Shown here: positions 28,215-39,107 of the stretch, in pieces
Layout: every line of letters begins with the position of its first letter
Position numbering within the stretch: position 1 is the first letter of the stretch
NCBI RefSeq assembly: GCF_964033635.1
Contig: NZ_OZ035533.1
Coordinates: forward strand, 1,178,001-1,242,000
From: Chitinophaga sp. MM2321
GTDB lineage: Bacteria; Bacteroidota; Bacteroidia; Chitinophagales; Chitinophagaceae
DNA length: 64,000 nucleotides
Direction: 5' to 3'
The notes under the pieces: model-generated
The model's database searches: none
What the model was told of the DNA's origin: nothing
Seen by the model: only the letters and a program-made list of their open reading frames with translations
Program-made: the position numbers and the translations under genes

Positions 28215-29569
28215 GTTTTAATCGTACCATAGAGGAATTGAAATCTTCCGACCATGCCGGTATTGGTGTTAATAGTGCTGGTTTTAATCGTACCATAGAG
28301 GAATTGAAATTAGATAATATTTTGTAATTATAGAGTGAGTTTTGTTGTTTTAATCGTACCATAGAGGAATTGAAATAGATATTAATCGAAGATCGGGCCG
28401 CATGCAGGGAAGGTTTTAATCGTACCATAGAGGAATTGAAATGAGAGGGCGCGGACCTCAGTAGCGCGGACCTCCGTAGCGTTTTAATCGTACCATAGAG
28501 GAATTGAAATAAGAGGTGAAGCAATGCAGGTAATTGTTACAGCGAGCGGTTTTAATCGTACCATAGAGGAATTGAAATGATATAACAAATTCGCAGAAGC
28601 GCGTTGCCAGTATAGTTTTAATCGTACCATAGAGGAATTGAAATTGACCAATGGCACTACTGTACGTGGAAAGTGGAATGCGTTTTAATCGTACCATAGA
28701 GGAATTGAAATTATAGGTAACTAGCAAGCATCCAGGTAACAGTAACTGTTTTAATCGTACCATAGAGGAATTGAAATGCTCCTTCAGACGCTTTTCTTCT
28801 GCCTTACTCTTAGTTTTAATCGTACCATAGAGGAATTGAAATGTGGTTCTTTTTTACTGGCGCTTATCGGCGTGGCAGTGTTTTAATCGTACCATAGAGG
28901 AATTGAAATGATGTAGATATTGCCGAAGCGTTAAATATATCACGTTTTAATCGTACCATAGAGGAATTGAAATCCTTCTTAGCTGAAATGGACGCCTCGC
29001 TCTACAGCGGTTTTAATCGTACCATAGAGGAATTGAAATTTTTTTTCGTTTCGCTACGCTTCACTACAATTTTTGGTTTTAATCGTACCATAGAGGAATT
29101 GAAATAAGAAGGTCCCCTATTAATTTCCCCAATTGTGGGGGGGGTTAATCGTACCATAGAGGAATTGAAATTTGATAGAAGTAGCTTGAGCAGCAGCTTT
29201 AGAGGTGTTTTAATCGTACCATAGAGGAATTGAAATCGATAATAATCCTGATAGACTTTTTGATAAGCTGCAGTTTTAATCGTACCATAGAGGAATTGAA
29301 ATAAAAGTTCCCTTTCCTTTTCTGTCAGTTTTATAGCTTTGTTTTAATCGTACCATAGAGGAATTGAAATTGACTTAGGTCGAAGACGTTTTTGCCCGGA
29401 CGGGACGTTTTAATCGTACCATAGAGGAATTGAAATATGGCTGAAGGTACTCCTGCTATGCGCTTTAATGCGGTTTTAATCGTACCATAGAGGAATTGAA
29501 ATAACCATAACGGCAACAGGTGATGCAACGGGATCAGGCGTTTTAATCGTACCATAGAGGAATTGAAAT

Positions 29570-29606
29570 TAAATAAAACTAAACTCTTTGTTTTTATTCC
29601 AAAAAA
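29570..29606 (+). repeat. Twin spacer (partner at 32883-32919)
   Basis: Two 37-nt spacers share the first 20 bases (TAAATAAAACTAAACTCTTT) and the last 8 (CCAAAAAA). The 9-nt core differs: GTTTTTATT here and CCCTCTCCC at 32903-32911. Confidence 0.95.
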
Positions 29607-30803
29607 GTTTTAATCGTACCATAGAGGAATTGAAATGGCAGAAGTCGATACCCTTAACATTAAGCTTAACGAGTTTTAATCGTACCATAGAGGAATTGAA
29701 ATATTCTTCGTTAAGCCTTGTTTGTTTCTCTGTAGCATGTTTTAATCGTACCATAGAGGAATTGAAATTGTATTGGCATTTCATCAAGGAACACTCCGGA
29801 AAGGCGTTTTAATCGTACCATAGAGGAATTGAAATCCCATTGGGCGCTATTGCTTGAACCTCCAAAACAATGTTTTAATCGTACCATAGAGGAATTGAAA
29901 TTTATTTAACATCTGGTCCAGTTGACGCTCGTAGTATGTTTTAATCGTACCATAGAGGAATTGAAATGAGATGCGCGTGTGGCAGAATCATTTTATACCG
30001 CCGTTTTAATCGTACCATAGAGGAATTGAAATTTCAAGTGAAGAAGCGGACGAGCTTGAAATCGTTTTGTTTTAATCGTACCATAGAGGAATTGAAATTG
30101 AGATAGATCAAAAACGTTCCTTTTAGGTTTGAAGTTTTAATCGTACCATAGAGGAATTGAAATGGGATCCAGGGCAAGTTTTTGTTATCCAGCTATCCGA
30201 GGTTTTAATCGTACCATAGAGGAATTGAAATGGGGAGAAAGAGCCTATTCGGGGAGATTTATATTTCAGTTTTAATCGTACCATAGAGGAATTGAAATGA
30301 TTGTGCATCAGCACGTTGTTGACCGTACATTTTCTGTTTTAATCGTACCATAGAGGAATTGAAATGCAGCACTTAGTTGTTCCAGGGTGCTGACACAGCG
30401 GGCGTTTTAATCGTACCATAGAGGAATTGAAATATGGATACACTTAAGGAGTTGGCTGATGCGTTGGGAGTTTTAATCGTACCATAGAGGAATTGAAATA
30501 ATACAATAAACGCGTCGGGAGAGCTTGCAATTAATGGTTTTAATCGTACCATAGAGGAATTGAAATAGATTACTACCGCGACCAAAATATGGATACTAAT
30601 CCGTTTTAATCGTACCATAGAGGAATTGAAATAACACGTTTTTCTTAGGACGTGTCATTTTGATCGAAGTTTTAATCGTACCATAGAGGAATTGAAATGA
30701 TTTTTTTAGAGACATAAAGCCTTTAGCAGTTAGAGGTTTTAATCGTACCATAGAGGAATTGAAATATCGAGGTTCCGAGTTCGATGTTCAGGCCCGCTAT
30801 TGG

Positions 30804-31065
30804 GTTTTAATCGTACCATAGAGGAATTGAAATCTTTTTAAATCCGTTGTAGAAGAAGAATCAGTGCAGTTTTAATCGTACCATAGAGGAATTGAAATAC
30901 GTTAATCGTTGTTAGTTTGTCCTTGCCAATTTTAGTTTTAATCGTACCATAGAGGAATTGAAATCTTTTTAAATCCGTTGTAGAAGAAGAATCAGTGCAG
31001 TTTTAATCGTACCATAGAGGAATTGAAATACGTTAATCGTTGTTAGTTTGTCCTTGCCAATTTTA
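30804..31065 (+). repeat. 131-bp tandem duplication inside the array
   Basis: Two repeat-spacer units (30804-30934; spacers starting CTTTTTAAATCC and ACGTTAATCG) are copied exactly at 30935-31065, a recombination or slippage product. Confidence 0.95.
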
Positions 31066-34000
31066 GTTTTAATCGTACCATAGAGGAATTGAAATGTAGT
31101 TCTTCGGCCCGCTTGCTTATAACAACAGCATAGTTTTAATCGTACCATAGAGGAATTGAAATCTTGGAAGGTAAACTGTTAGATCCAGTTCCATCGCCGT
31201 TTTAATCGTACCATAGAGGAATTGAAATTGCAGTCGATGAGCGTACCGAACCGGTAAGCCTGCTGTTTTAATCGTACCATAGAGGAATTGAAATTGCCTA
31301 ACAAGACGGATATAGCAGGCGATAACCTTATGTTTTAATCGTACCATAGAGGAATTGAAATGGAATTCCCCAAATCTGTACCGGAAGGATATTGCTATTG
31401 TTTTAATCGTACCATAGAGGAATTGAAATCCGGCAATAGATGAATGATATAAGTAGGTGAACATTGTTTTAATCGTACCATAGAGGAATTGAAATACCAT
31501 TATGTAATCCAGTCCCGATCGGAATTTAGCTGTTTTAATCGTACCATAGAGGAATTGAAATTACACGAAGACGCGGAGCTTATAAAGTCCGAAATGGTTT
31601 TAATCGTACCATAGAGGAATTGAAATATGAATGTTGCATTTAGGGCTGGCGTAGTTTCGAAAAGTTTTAATCGTACCATAGAGGAATTGAAATCAGCTAA
31701 GAGAATAAGAATCTCCAGGCACACACTCGTTTTAATCGTACCATAGAGGAATTGAAATATAGCGGTTGCAAGATTAGGAGCATGCATAGCAGCAGTTTTA
31801 ATCGTACCATAGAGGAATTGAAATAGAGAACCTACCGGTATATCCACAGCAGGACCTTTGTTTTAATCGTACCATAGAGGAATTGAAATGGGCCGGGTAC
31901 TCTCCTGCTTCTGCATATTCACAAGTTTTAATCGTACCATAGAGGAATTGAAATCTTGTTTCGACTAAAAAGGCTTGATTGCGAGCAAAGTTTTAATCGT
32001 ACCATAGAGGAATTGAAATCGGTGTGGCACAAAGGATATTACATTACTCTCAATGGTTTTAATCGTACCATAGAGGAATTGAAATCGGGTTTTCTAAGGC
32101 CGTTGAGCCGTTGCTTACCTGTGTTTTAATCGTACCATAGAGGAATTGAAATATACTTGTAGTATCCGCGTTAAAGATAAGAGCATGGTTTTAATCGTAC
32201 CATAGAGGAATTGAAATATATAAGGATGGACAGGAGAAGCGGAGTTATTATTAGTTTTAATCGTACCATAGAGGAATTGAAATCTAATGCGTTTATATTG
32301 AAATCTGAATACCATCTGGGTTTTAATCGTACCATAGAGGAATTGAAATAAACTTCAAACTACAAACATATATGCACGTTAAACAAGTTTTAATCGTACC
32401 ATAGAGGAATTGAAATGGGCGAAACATAGATACTGCATTAACGTACAGCCCTGTTTTAATCGTACCATAGAGGAATTGAAATTGTGCAGTAAACGCCCTC
32501 TTTCGAAAGAAGATGCACAGTTTTAATCGTACCATAGAGGAATTGAAATAAGTATAGCCAACAGAAGCACCAGTAACAGACCCGAGTTTTAATCGTACCA
32601 TAGAGGAATTGAAATATATTGGTTAGGGCATCCATCGACCGAACAAATATGCGTTTTAATCGTACCATAGAGGAATTGAAATGAAAAATGAATCTGCCAG
32701 CGGATATATCTTTACCTCAGGTTTTAATCGTACCATAGAGGAATTGAAATCAAGTATCCGATCACCGGCAACAACCGCAATTCCATGTTTTAATCGTACC
32801 ATAGAGGAATTGAAATAATGCTCCAACCCAAAATGATCAGTGAGCTGAAGTTGTTTTAATCGTACCATAGAGGAATTGAAATTAAATAAAACTAAACTCT
32901 TTCCCTCTCCCCCAAAAAAGTTTTAATCGTACCATAGAGGAATTGAAATGAATATCTCCAATGGGGTTTCTTAATATGGCATTAGGGTTTTAATCGTACC
33001 ATAGAGGAATTGAAATAAAACAAACCCGGCAATCTTTCCACCTTTCCATTTTCGTTTTAATCGTACCATAGAGGAATTGAAATATTGGGGTTGGTTTAAC
33101 TTAAAAAGTGATTCATTTAAGTTTTAATCGTACCATAGAGGAATTGAAATGGTTATCGGAAGTAGATACAATGGTCGAAATATTGGGTTTTAATCGTACC
33201 ATAGAGGAATTGAAATGATAAATGAGCGCACAACAGTGGAGTGCATTGTCTGGTTTTAATCGTACCATAGAGGAATTGAAATGAGATAAAAAATACAGGC
33301 ACTTACAACCATATCAATGTTTTAATCGTACCATAGAGGAATTGAAATGGAGAAACCCGATGAAATTGAAGATTTCCAGCCTACGGTTTTAATCGTACCA
33401 TAGAGGAATTGAAATGAGATGAAGGCAGTAAGCCTACCCCGCCACCGGATCGTTTTAATCGTACCATAGAGGAATTGAAATAGCGATGGGGAGCTACCTC
33501 CAATTGTTATGGCAATAAAGTTTTAATCGTACCATAGAGGAATTGAAATAGGGCGTAGCTTCTACGAAACCCCTACGGGTGGAGGTTTTAATCGTACCAT
33601 AGAGGAATTGAAATTAAAATTGGCATGTCTTACCCTGAGTGGCCGATTAGTTTTAATCGTACCATAGAGGAATTGAAATGTCGCAAATAAATATTGATGT
33701 ATACAGAAGAAGAGGTTTTAATCGTACCATAGAGGAATTGAAATCTATTTTAATAATTTACCAAACAAGCCCATTACGGGGTTTTAATCGTACCATAGAG
33801 GAATTGAAATTACATTTGCGGAAATACTCGATAAGATAGCCAATCGGTTTTAATCGTACCATAGAGGAATTGAAATTTTGCTATAACCCTGGCGCCGGAA
33901 CGTACATTCCCAGTTTTAATCGTACCATAGAGGAATTGAAATTATTGTCAAACTCTCTGGTAGCTTGTGCTAGCCGTGTTTTAATCGTACCATAGAGGAA

Positions 34001-34074
34001 TTGAAATTAAAAACCAAGAAGGCTGTATCCCTTTCTTCCAATACGTTTTAATCGTACCATAGAGGAATTGAAAT

Positions 34075-34112
34075 TTGAAAAAACCCCTGACTTCTAAAGT
34101 CAAGAGGTTTTT
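34075..34112 (+). terminator. Spacer with terminator-like hairpin
   Basis: This 38-nt spacer contains AAAAACCCCTGACTT, loop CTA, AAGTCAAGAGGTTTTT: a stem with one mismatch and one bulge ending in five Ts, then G and four more Ts from the next repeat. It could stop array transcription before the last nine repeats. Confidence 0.6.
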
Positions 34113-34702
34113 GTTTTAATCGTACCATAGAGGAATTGAAATATGTATTTAGATCTCACATCCATCCACTTACCTAGTTTTAATCGTACCATAGAGGAAT
34201 TGAAATTATTTTACGATTAATGCACAGGCAAACGCCTATACAGTTTTAATCGTACCATAGAGGAATTGAAATCCGTTTCTGTCAGCCAGAATCCCCATAG
34301 CGCGGAAGTTTTAATCGTACCATAGAGGAATTGAAATGTGCGTTCAGGTGAGAATTTATCCCTCCATGTGATCGTTTTAATCGTACCATAGAGGAATTGA
34401 AATGAGCTAGAAAAGTCACCTCCTAAATCGGGCAATTTGCTGTTTTAATCGTACCATTGAGGAATTGAAATTGGAATCTTTAGCCAGTCTTAATGATGCA
34501 GAGCTTAGTTTTAATCGTACCATAGAGGAATTGAAATACATTAACACCAGACTTTTATGTATTTGCATCTGATGGTTTTAATCGCACTATAAAGGAATTG
34601 AAATTCAGCCCCCAGTTCCAATGCTTTCAAGGTATTGCTTGTTTTAATCGCACCATTCAGGAATTGAAATAAATAAAATTTACCTCCACCAAATTTTAAC
34701 CC

Positions 34703-35998
34703 CTAATAATCCAGCATATTCGCCAATGACTTCAACTGTATCTCTGCGGCCTTTGCGGCATACGTGAGGTTGACCAACAGATACCCCGCATTTTCAAAAC
34801 TTTGCTGGGCTGTTTTTACGTCAATGATTGTTGCTTGCCCCAGCTGGAAGCGTTGCAACACCAGGGTAAGCAGGCGGTAAGACAAATTATAGTTGTCCAC
34901 AGCTGTTGCTACCTGTTGCAGGTTGATGGTGTATGCCTGCCATAGTTTTACTGCGTTGGCGGTATAATCGCGGGTGAAGATATCTTTCTCGATTTTAGCA
35001 TTATAGGTGGCGATACTGGCTACCTGTTGCTGTCGTTTGTAGATAGTACCGTTAAAAATGGGGATGGTAATGCCTGCACCTACATAAGGACCGTTGTTCT
35101 GATTGAATAATACATTGCCTGCACCTGCTTCTGTGCGGTTGTAATCATATCCCGCATTTACGCTGAGGGAAGGGTAGCGTTGCGCTGCGGTTTCCCGTTC
35201 TGTTAATTCGTTCACCTTTATCTGAAGGTCTGCTGCGAGCAGACGCGGGTTGTGTAATTGCAGGGAGCTGAGTACCGTGTCCAGGCTTAGTTTTCTGTCG
35301 ACGATGATGGTATCTCTTATCTGTATACTGGAATCGGGGTTGAGTGTTAACAGGCGTAATAAGGCCGTCTTATCCTGGTTGATGACCAGTTGTTGCGACT
35401 GTAATGCCTGTTGTTGTGTATTGATATCTACCTGCGCCTGAAAAAGATCCGCATCATTGGACATGCCGACGTCCCTTTTGGCTTTTACGATATCCAGTTT
35501 TTGTTGTGATACATCAATAGATTTCTGCAGGGTGGCGGCATAGCTTTGCTGGCGTACAATATCGTAGTAGGTTAGTTCTACATTGGCTACAACATTAATG
35601 ATCATGGAGTCGAGGTCTTTTTTACTCATTTGTTCCAGGGTGGCGAGTCTTTTTTTGGTAGCTACAATACGCTGACCATTGTATACCAACACACTGGCAC
35701 CAACACCGGTGTTGAGCGTATTGGTAGAAGAGCCGTTGCGTTTGATGATGGTGCCTGTGCTCAACTTCTGATTTACGTTGCTGCTTTGCGCCACATCGGT
35801 ACCGGTAGCTTGTACTAGTGGCAGGCCGCCAGCTACGCCATAATTATTAAAGATGGTGTTGGCTTCCAGGTCGTTCTTTGCGAGTTGTATATCGAGGCTG
35901 TTTTTTAATGCGATGCGGATAGCCTGCGGCAGATCCAGTTGTTGCTGTTGCGCTATCCCGGCAAGGGGTAGCAGTAACAGGAATAAAGTTTTCTTCAT
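34703..35998 (-). CDS. TolC-family outer-membrane efflux protein
   Basis: 431 residues from ATG 35998 (MKKTLFLLLLPLAGIAQQQQ), which gives a clean signal peptide; an earlier Met would add 8 residues. Two OEP repeats of long helices and beta strands (LDLPQAIRIALKNSLDIQLA; QLHNPRLLAADLQIKVNELT; GAGITIPIFNG). It forms the outer-membrane exit duct of the RND pump encoded upstream. Last gene of the adaptor-pump-duct operon, 32 bp from the end of the CRISPR array. Confidence 0.9.
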   Translation of the reverse strand: MKKTLFLLLLPLAGIAQQQQLDLPQAIRIALKNSLDIQLAKNDLEANTIFNNYGVAGGLPLVQATGTDVAQSSNVNQKLSTGTIIKRNGSSTNTLNTGVGASVLVYNGQRIVATKKRLATLEQMSKKDLDSMIINVVANVELTYYDIVRQQSYAATLQKSIDVSQQKLDIVKAKRDVGMSNDADLFQAQVDINTQQQALQSQQLVINQDKTALLRLLTLNPDSSIQIRDTIIVDRKLSLDTVLSSLQLHNPRLLAADLQIKVNELTERETAAQRYPSLSVNAGYDYNRTEAGAGNVLFNQNNGPYVGAGITIPIFNGTIYKRQQQVASIATYNAKIEKDIFTRDYTANAVKLWQAYTINLQQVATAVDNYNLSYRLLTLVLQRFQLGQATIIDVKTAQQSFENAGYLLVNLTYAAKAAEIQLKSLANMLDY

Positions 35999-36025
35999 CA
36001 TAGCTGTAGTTATTGCAGCCACTGG

Positions 36026-39000
36026 TTACTGCGGCGTTGTTGTAGTCACGCCTTTATGTTTACCGGAGATGAAAGTATATACCGCAGGTATTACCAGTAG
36101 TGTTAGTATCAAAGAAAATAAAATGCCGCCTACCACTACAATGCCGAGCGGTACCCGGCTGGATGCCGCTGCACCAAGACTTAATGCAATGGGCAACGCT
36201 CCCAGGGAAGTGGCCAGGCTGGTCATGAGGATAGGCCGCAATCGTTGTGCGGCGGCTTCTATAACGGCTTCTGTTTTAGGTATACCTTGTGCCCGTTTCT
36301 GATTGGTAAATTCTACAATCAGGATACCGTTTTTTGTTACCAGTCCGATCAGCATAATCATGCCTATCTCTGAAAATATATTGAGTGTTTGTCCGAATAT
36401 CCACAGGCTTAACAGCGCACCTGCCAATGCCAGCGGTACGGTCAGCATAATGGTAAGCGGGTCGATAAAGCTCTCGAACTGTGCGGCGAGGATGAGATAA
36501 ATCAAGATGAGTGCCAGGCCGAATGCAAAGGCTGTATTGGAAGAACTCTCTGCATAATCCCTGGAAGAACCGGCCAGTGAAGTATGGAAGGTAGGGTCCA
36601 GTACTTTATTGGCTATGGCCTGCATCACTTTGATACCATCGCCAATGGTATTACCCGGCGCCAGTGCAGCGGAAATAGTGGCAGACTTATACCGGTTGTA
36701 ATGATACAGGATAGCCGGACTGCTGCTCTCATCCAGGTTTACCACCGCATCCAGCGGAATGAGGTTGCCGCTGCTGCTTCTTACATATAGCTTCTCTATG
36801 TCTGCGGGCTTATTCCTGTCTGTTCTTTCCACCTGGCCCAATACCTGGTATTGATATCCATTCATGATGAAATAAGCCATTCTGCCGCCACTAAAAGCCG
36901 ATTGCGCGGCACCTATTACATCTGCGGTAGACAAGCCCAGGTCTTTGGACTTGGTACGGTCTACTGATAACTGCACTTCGGGCTTATTGAATTTTAAGTC
37001 CACATCTACATTCGTAAAGGTTTTATCATCACGGGCGGCGTTGAGGAATTTAGGAATGGCTTCCTTCAGTTTATTCAGATCGAGGTTTTGCAATACGAAC
37101 TGCACCGGTGCGGATGATTTTGAGCCGGAACCTACTGAAATGGTTTGTTCCTGTACGGCAAAGATGCGGGCTTCATTGAAGCGACCCAGTTTCTTCTGCA
37201 GGTCATTGGCAATATCATTCTGACTGCGGCTGCGCAGGGAAGGATCAACCAGGCCGATTCTCGGCTGTGCTGCATTGACGGCGCCACCGGCGCCGCTGGG
37301 TGTTCTGGTGAAAACAAAATCCCTTTCAGGTACGGAGTCGTAGAGATATGCTGCTATCCTGTCTGTAAGACCCAGCATATGACTATAGCTGGTACCTTCC
37401 GCAGCAGAAACGCTGAAACGGATACTGTTCCTGTCTTCCAACGGTGCTATTTCGCTTTTCAGACTGGTAATGGTTAACAGGATGACTACCCCGCAGATGC
37501 CAATGATCAGCCAGGCGGTCCATCTTATCTTCATAAAATTTTCCAGCAGGCGTTTGTAACCCTTTTCCATCCCTGTAAAGAAAGGTTCTGTTTTTACATA
37601 GAACCAGCCATGCTGTGCATTCTTTCTGTTCAACACTACATTTAATACAGGCGTTATCGTTAGTGATACAAAAGAAGAGATCAATACGGCGGAAGCCAGT
37701 ACCACGCCAAATTCGCGGAACAGGCGGCCCACAAATCCCTGTAAAAAAATTACCGGCAGAAATACCACCGCCAGTGTAATAGAAGTAGATATAACAGCGA
37801 AAAATATTTCCTTGCTGCCTTCCAGCGCCGCTTGATGAATAAGCAATCCTTCTTCCAGTTTCCGGAATATATTTTCTGTTACTACAATACCGTCATCCAC
37901 TACCAGCCCTGTTGCCAGTACGATACCCAGCAAGGTTAATATGTTCACCGTAAAGCCGGCTACATACATCACAAAAAAAGTTGCCACCAGTGAAATAGGT
38001 ATATCTATCAATGGCCGCACGGCGATCAGCCAGTTACGGAAAAAGAGGAAGATCACCAGCACGACCAGACTAAAAGCGATCAGTAATGTTTCCTGTACTT
38101 CTTTCAGTGACAGGCGTATGTTGCGGGTATTATCCACTAATACGCGGAACTGGATATCTTCTTTATTTGATTTTTCTATTTGTTTTAACCGCTCATTGAA
38201 ATCATTCGCAATCTGGATATTATTGGCACTGGGTTGGGGAATGATGGCGATACCTACGGCATATACGCCATTGTACTTCCAGCTTTGCTCATATACTTCA
38301 GGGCCCAGCTCTACCCGTGCTACATCAGACAACCGTATAATGCCGGTACTGTCTTCCCGGATAATAAGATCGCGGAATTGTTGCTCGGTTGTTAGCCGTC
38401 CCAATGTGCGGATTGTAAGCTCTGTATTGTTACCGTAAATTTTTCCGGGAGGCAGATCCACATTTTCATTTGCCAATGCGGTGGTGATATCTGTAAATGC
38501 GACGTTGTAAGCACTCATTTTATCGGGGTTCATCCACAGGCGCATGGCATAGCGTTTTTGCCCGAGTATGGTAATGGAGCTGACGTTGTTGATGGTCTGG
38601 AACTGCTGCTGCAACACATTTTCTGCATAGTCGCTCAGTTCCATGAGGCTTTTGGTGTGGCTTTGCACAGCCATGATCAGAATAAAATCAGCGTTGGCAT
38701 CTGCTTTTGTAACTACCGGTGGCGCATCAATATCCTGTGGCAGATTGCGGCTGGCCTGACTTACTTTATCGCGTACATCACTGGCAGCGGCTTCCAGGTC
38801 GATACCGAGGTTGAACTCTACTGTAATGCTGCTGCTACCGAGTGAACTGAAAGAAGAAATGGTGCGGATACCGGGTACGCCGTTTATCTGTTTTTCCAGT
38901 GGCTCTGTGATCTGGCTTTCAATAATATCCGCATTGGCGCCGGTATAGGAAGTAGTAACCGTAATAACAGGCGGGTCAATAGCAGGGTAGTCCCTTACGG

Positions 39001-39097
39001 CCAGAAAGGAGTATCCTACCAGACCGAAAAGGATTAATGCCAGGTTCATGACGGTTGCCATCACCGGCCGCTTAAGCGACAACTCAGATATATTCAT
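36026..39097 (-). CDS. RND efflux pump, AcrB/HAE1 family
   Basis: 1023 residues, inner membrane, 12 helices and two large periplasmic loops. N-terminal MNISELSLKRPVMATVMNLALI; proton-relay motif GLVVDDGIVVTENIFRKLEEG in helix 4; IYLILAAQFESFIDPLTIML and GLVTKNGILIVEF in the second half. It expels hydrophobic compounds using the proton gradient with the adaptor and TolC-like duct of the same operon (gaps 10 and 27 bp). The substrate range cannot be told. Confidence 0.94.
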   Translation of the reverse strand: MNISELSLKRPVMATVMNLALILFGLVGYSFLAVRDYPAIDPPVITVTTSYTGANADIIESQITEPLEKQINGVPGIRTISSFSSLGSSSITVEFNLGIDLEAAASDVRDKVSQASRNLPQDIDAPPVVTKADANADFILIMAVQSHTKSLMELSDYAENVLQQQFQTINNVSSITILGQKRYAMRLWMNPDKMSAYNVAFTDITTALANENVDLPPGKIYGNNTELTIRTLGRLTTEQQFRDLIIREDSTGIIRLSDVARVELGPEVYEQSWKYNGVYAVGIAIIPQPSANNIQIANDFNERLKQIEKSNKEDIQFRVLVDNTRNIRLSLKEVQETLLIAFSLVVLVIFLFFRNWLIAVRPLIDIPISLVATFFVMYVAGFTVNILTLLGIVLATGLVVDDGIVVTENIFRKLEEGLLIHQAALEGSKEIFFAVISTSITLAVVFLPVIFLQGFVGRLFREFGVVLASAVLISSFVSLTITPVLNVVLNRKNAQHGWFYVKTEPFFTGMEKGYKRLLENFMKIRWTAWLIIGICGVVILLTITSLKSEIAPLEDRNSIRFSVSAAEGTSYSHMLGLTDRIAAYLYDSVPERDFVFTRTPSGAGGAVNAAQPRIGLVDPSLRSRSQNDIANDLQKKLGRFNEARIFAVQEQTISVGSGSKSSAPVQFVLQNLDLNKLKEAIPKFLNAARDDKTFTNVDVDLKFNKPEVQLSVDRTKSKDLGLSTADVIGAAQSAFSGGRMAYFIMNGYQYQVLGQVERTDRNKPADIEKLYVRSSSGNLIPLDAVVNLDESSSPAILYHYNRYKSATISAALAPGNTIGDGIKVMQAIANKVLDPTFHTSLAGSSRDYAESSSNTAFAFGLALILIYLILAAQFESFIDPLTIMLTVPLALAGALLSLWIFGQTLNIFSEIGMIMLIGLVTKNGILIVEFTNQKRAQGIPKTEAVIEAAAQRLRPILMTSLATSLGALPIALSLGAAASSRVPLGIVVVGGILFSLILTLLVIPAVYTFISGKHKGVTTTTPQ

Positions 39098-39107
39098 GTG
39101 CCAGGAT

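Larger units (their letters stand above)
27831..34670 (+). CRISPR. CRISPR array, 103 full repeats, no leader and no intact cas genes
   Basis: The 30-bp repeat begins GTTTTAATCG, has TACCATAGAG in the middle and ends GAATTGAAAT. I counted 103 full copies from 27883 to 34641 (starts), preceded by a 17-bp partial repeat at 27831-27847; spacers are 34-38 nt. The 3' end ATTGAAAT matches the crRNA tag of type I-B-like, Cas6-processed repeats and gives transcription left to right. Most repeats are identical; exceptions are 29142 (GGGTTAATC start), 34442 (ATTGAGG), 34575 (CGCACTATAAAGG) and 34641 (CGCACCATTCAGG). The decay at the right marks the old, leader-distal end. The left end joins truncated cas6, so the leader is lost. 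Confidence 0.98.

Noticed and set aside
32284..32319. Extra repeat-like TTGAAAT within a spacer as a hidden short repeat
   Set aside because: Only seven bases match, spacing and spacer length are normal.
27771..34435. Many open frames in the array encoding repeated FNRTIEELK or FNSSMVRLK peptides on both strands
   Set aside because: They are translations of the 30-bp CRISPR repeat, whose length is a multiple of three and which lacks stops in these frames; spacers give random linkers. Not genes.
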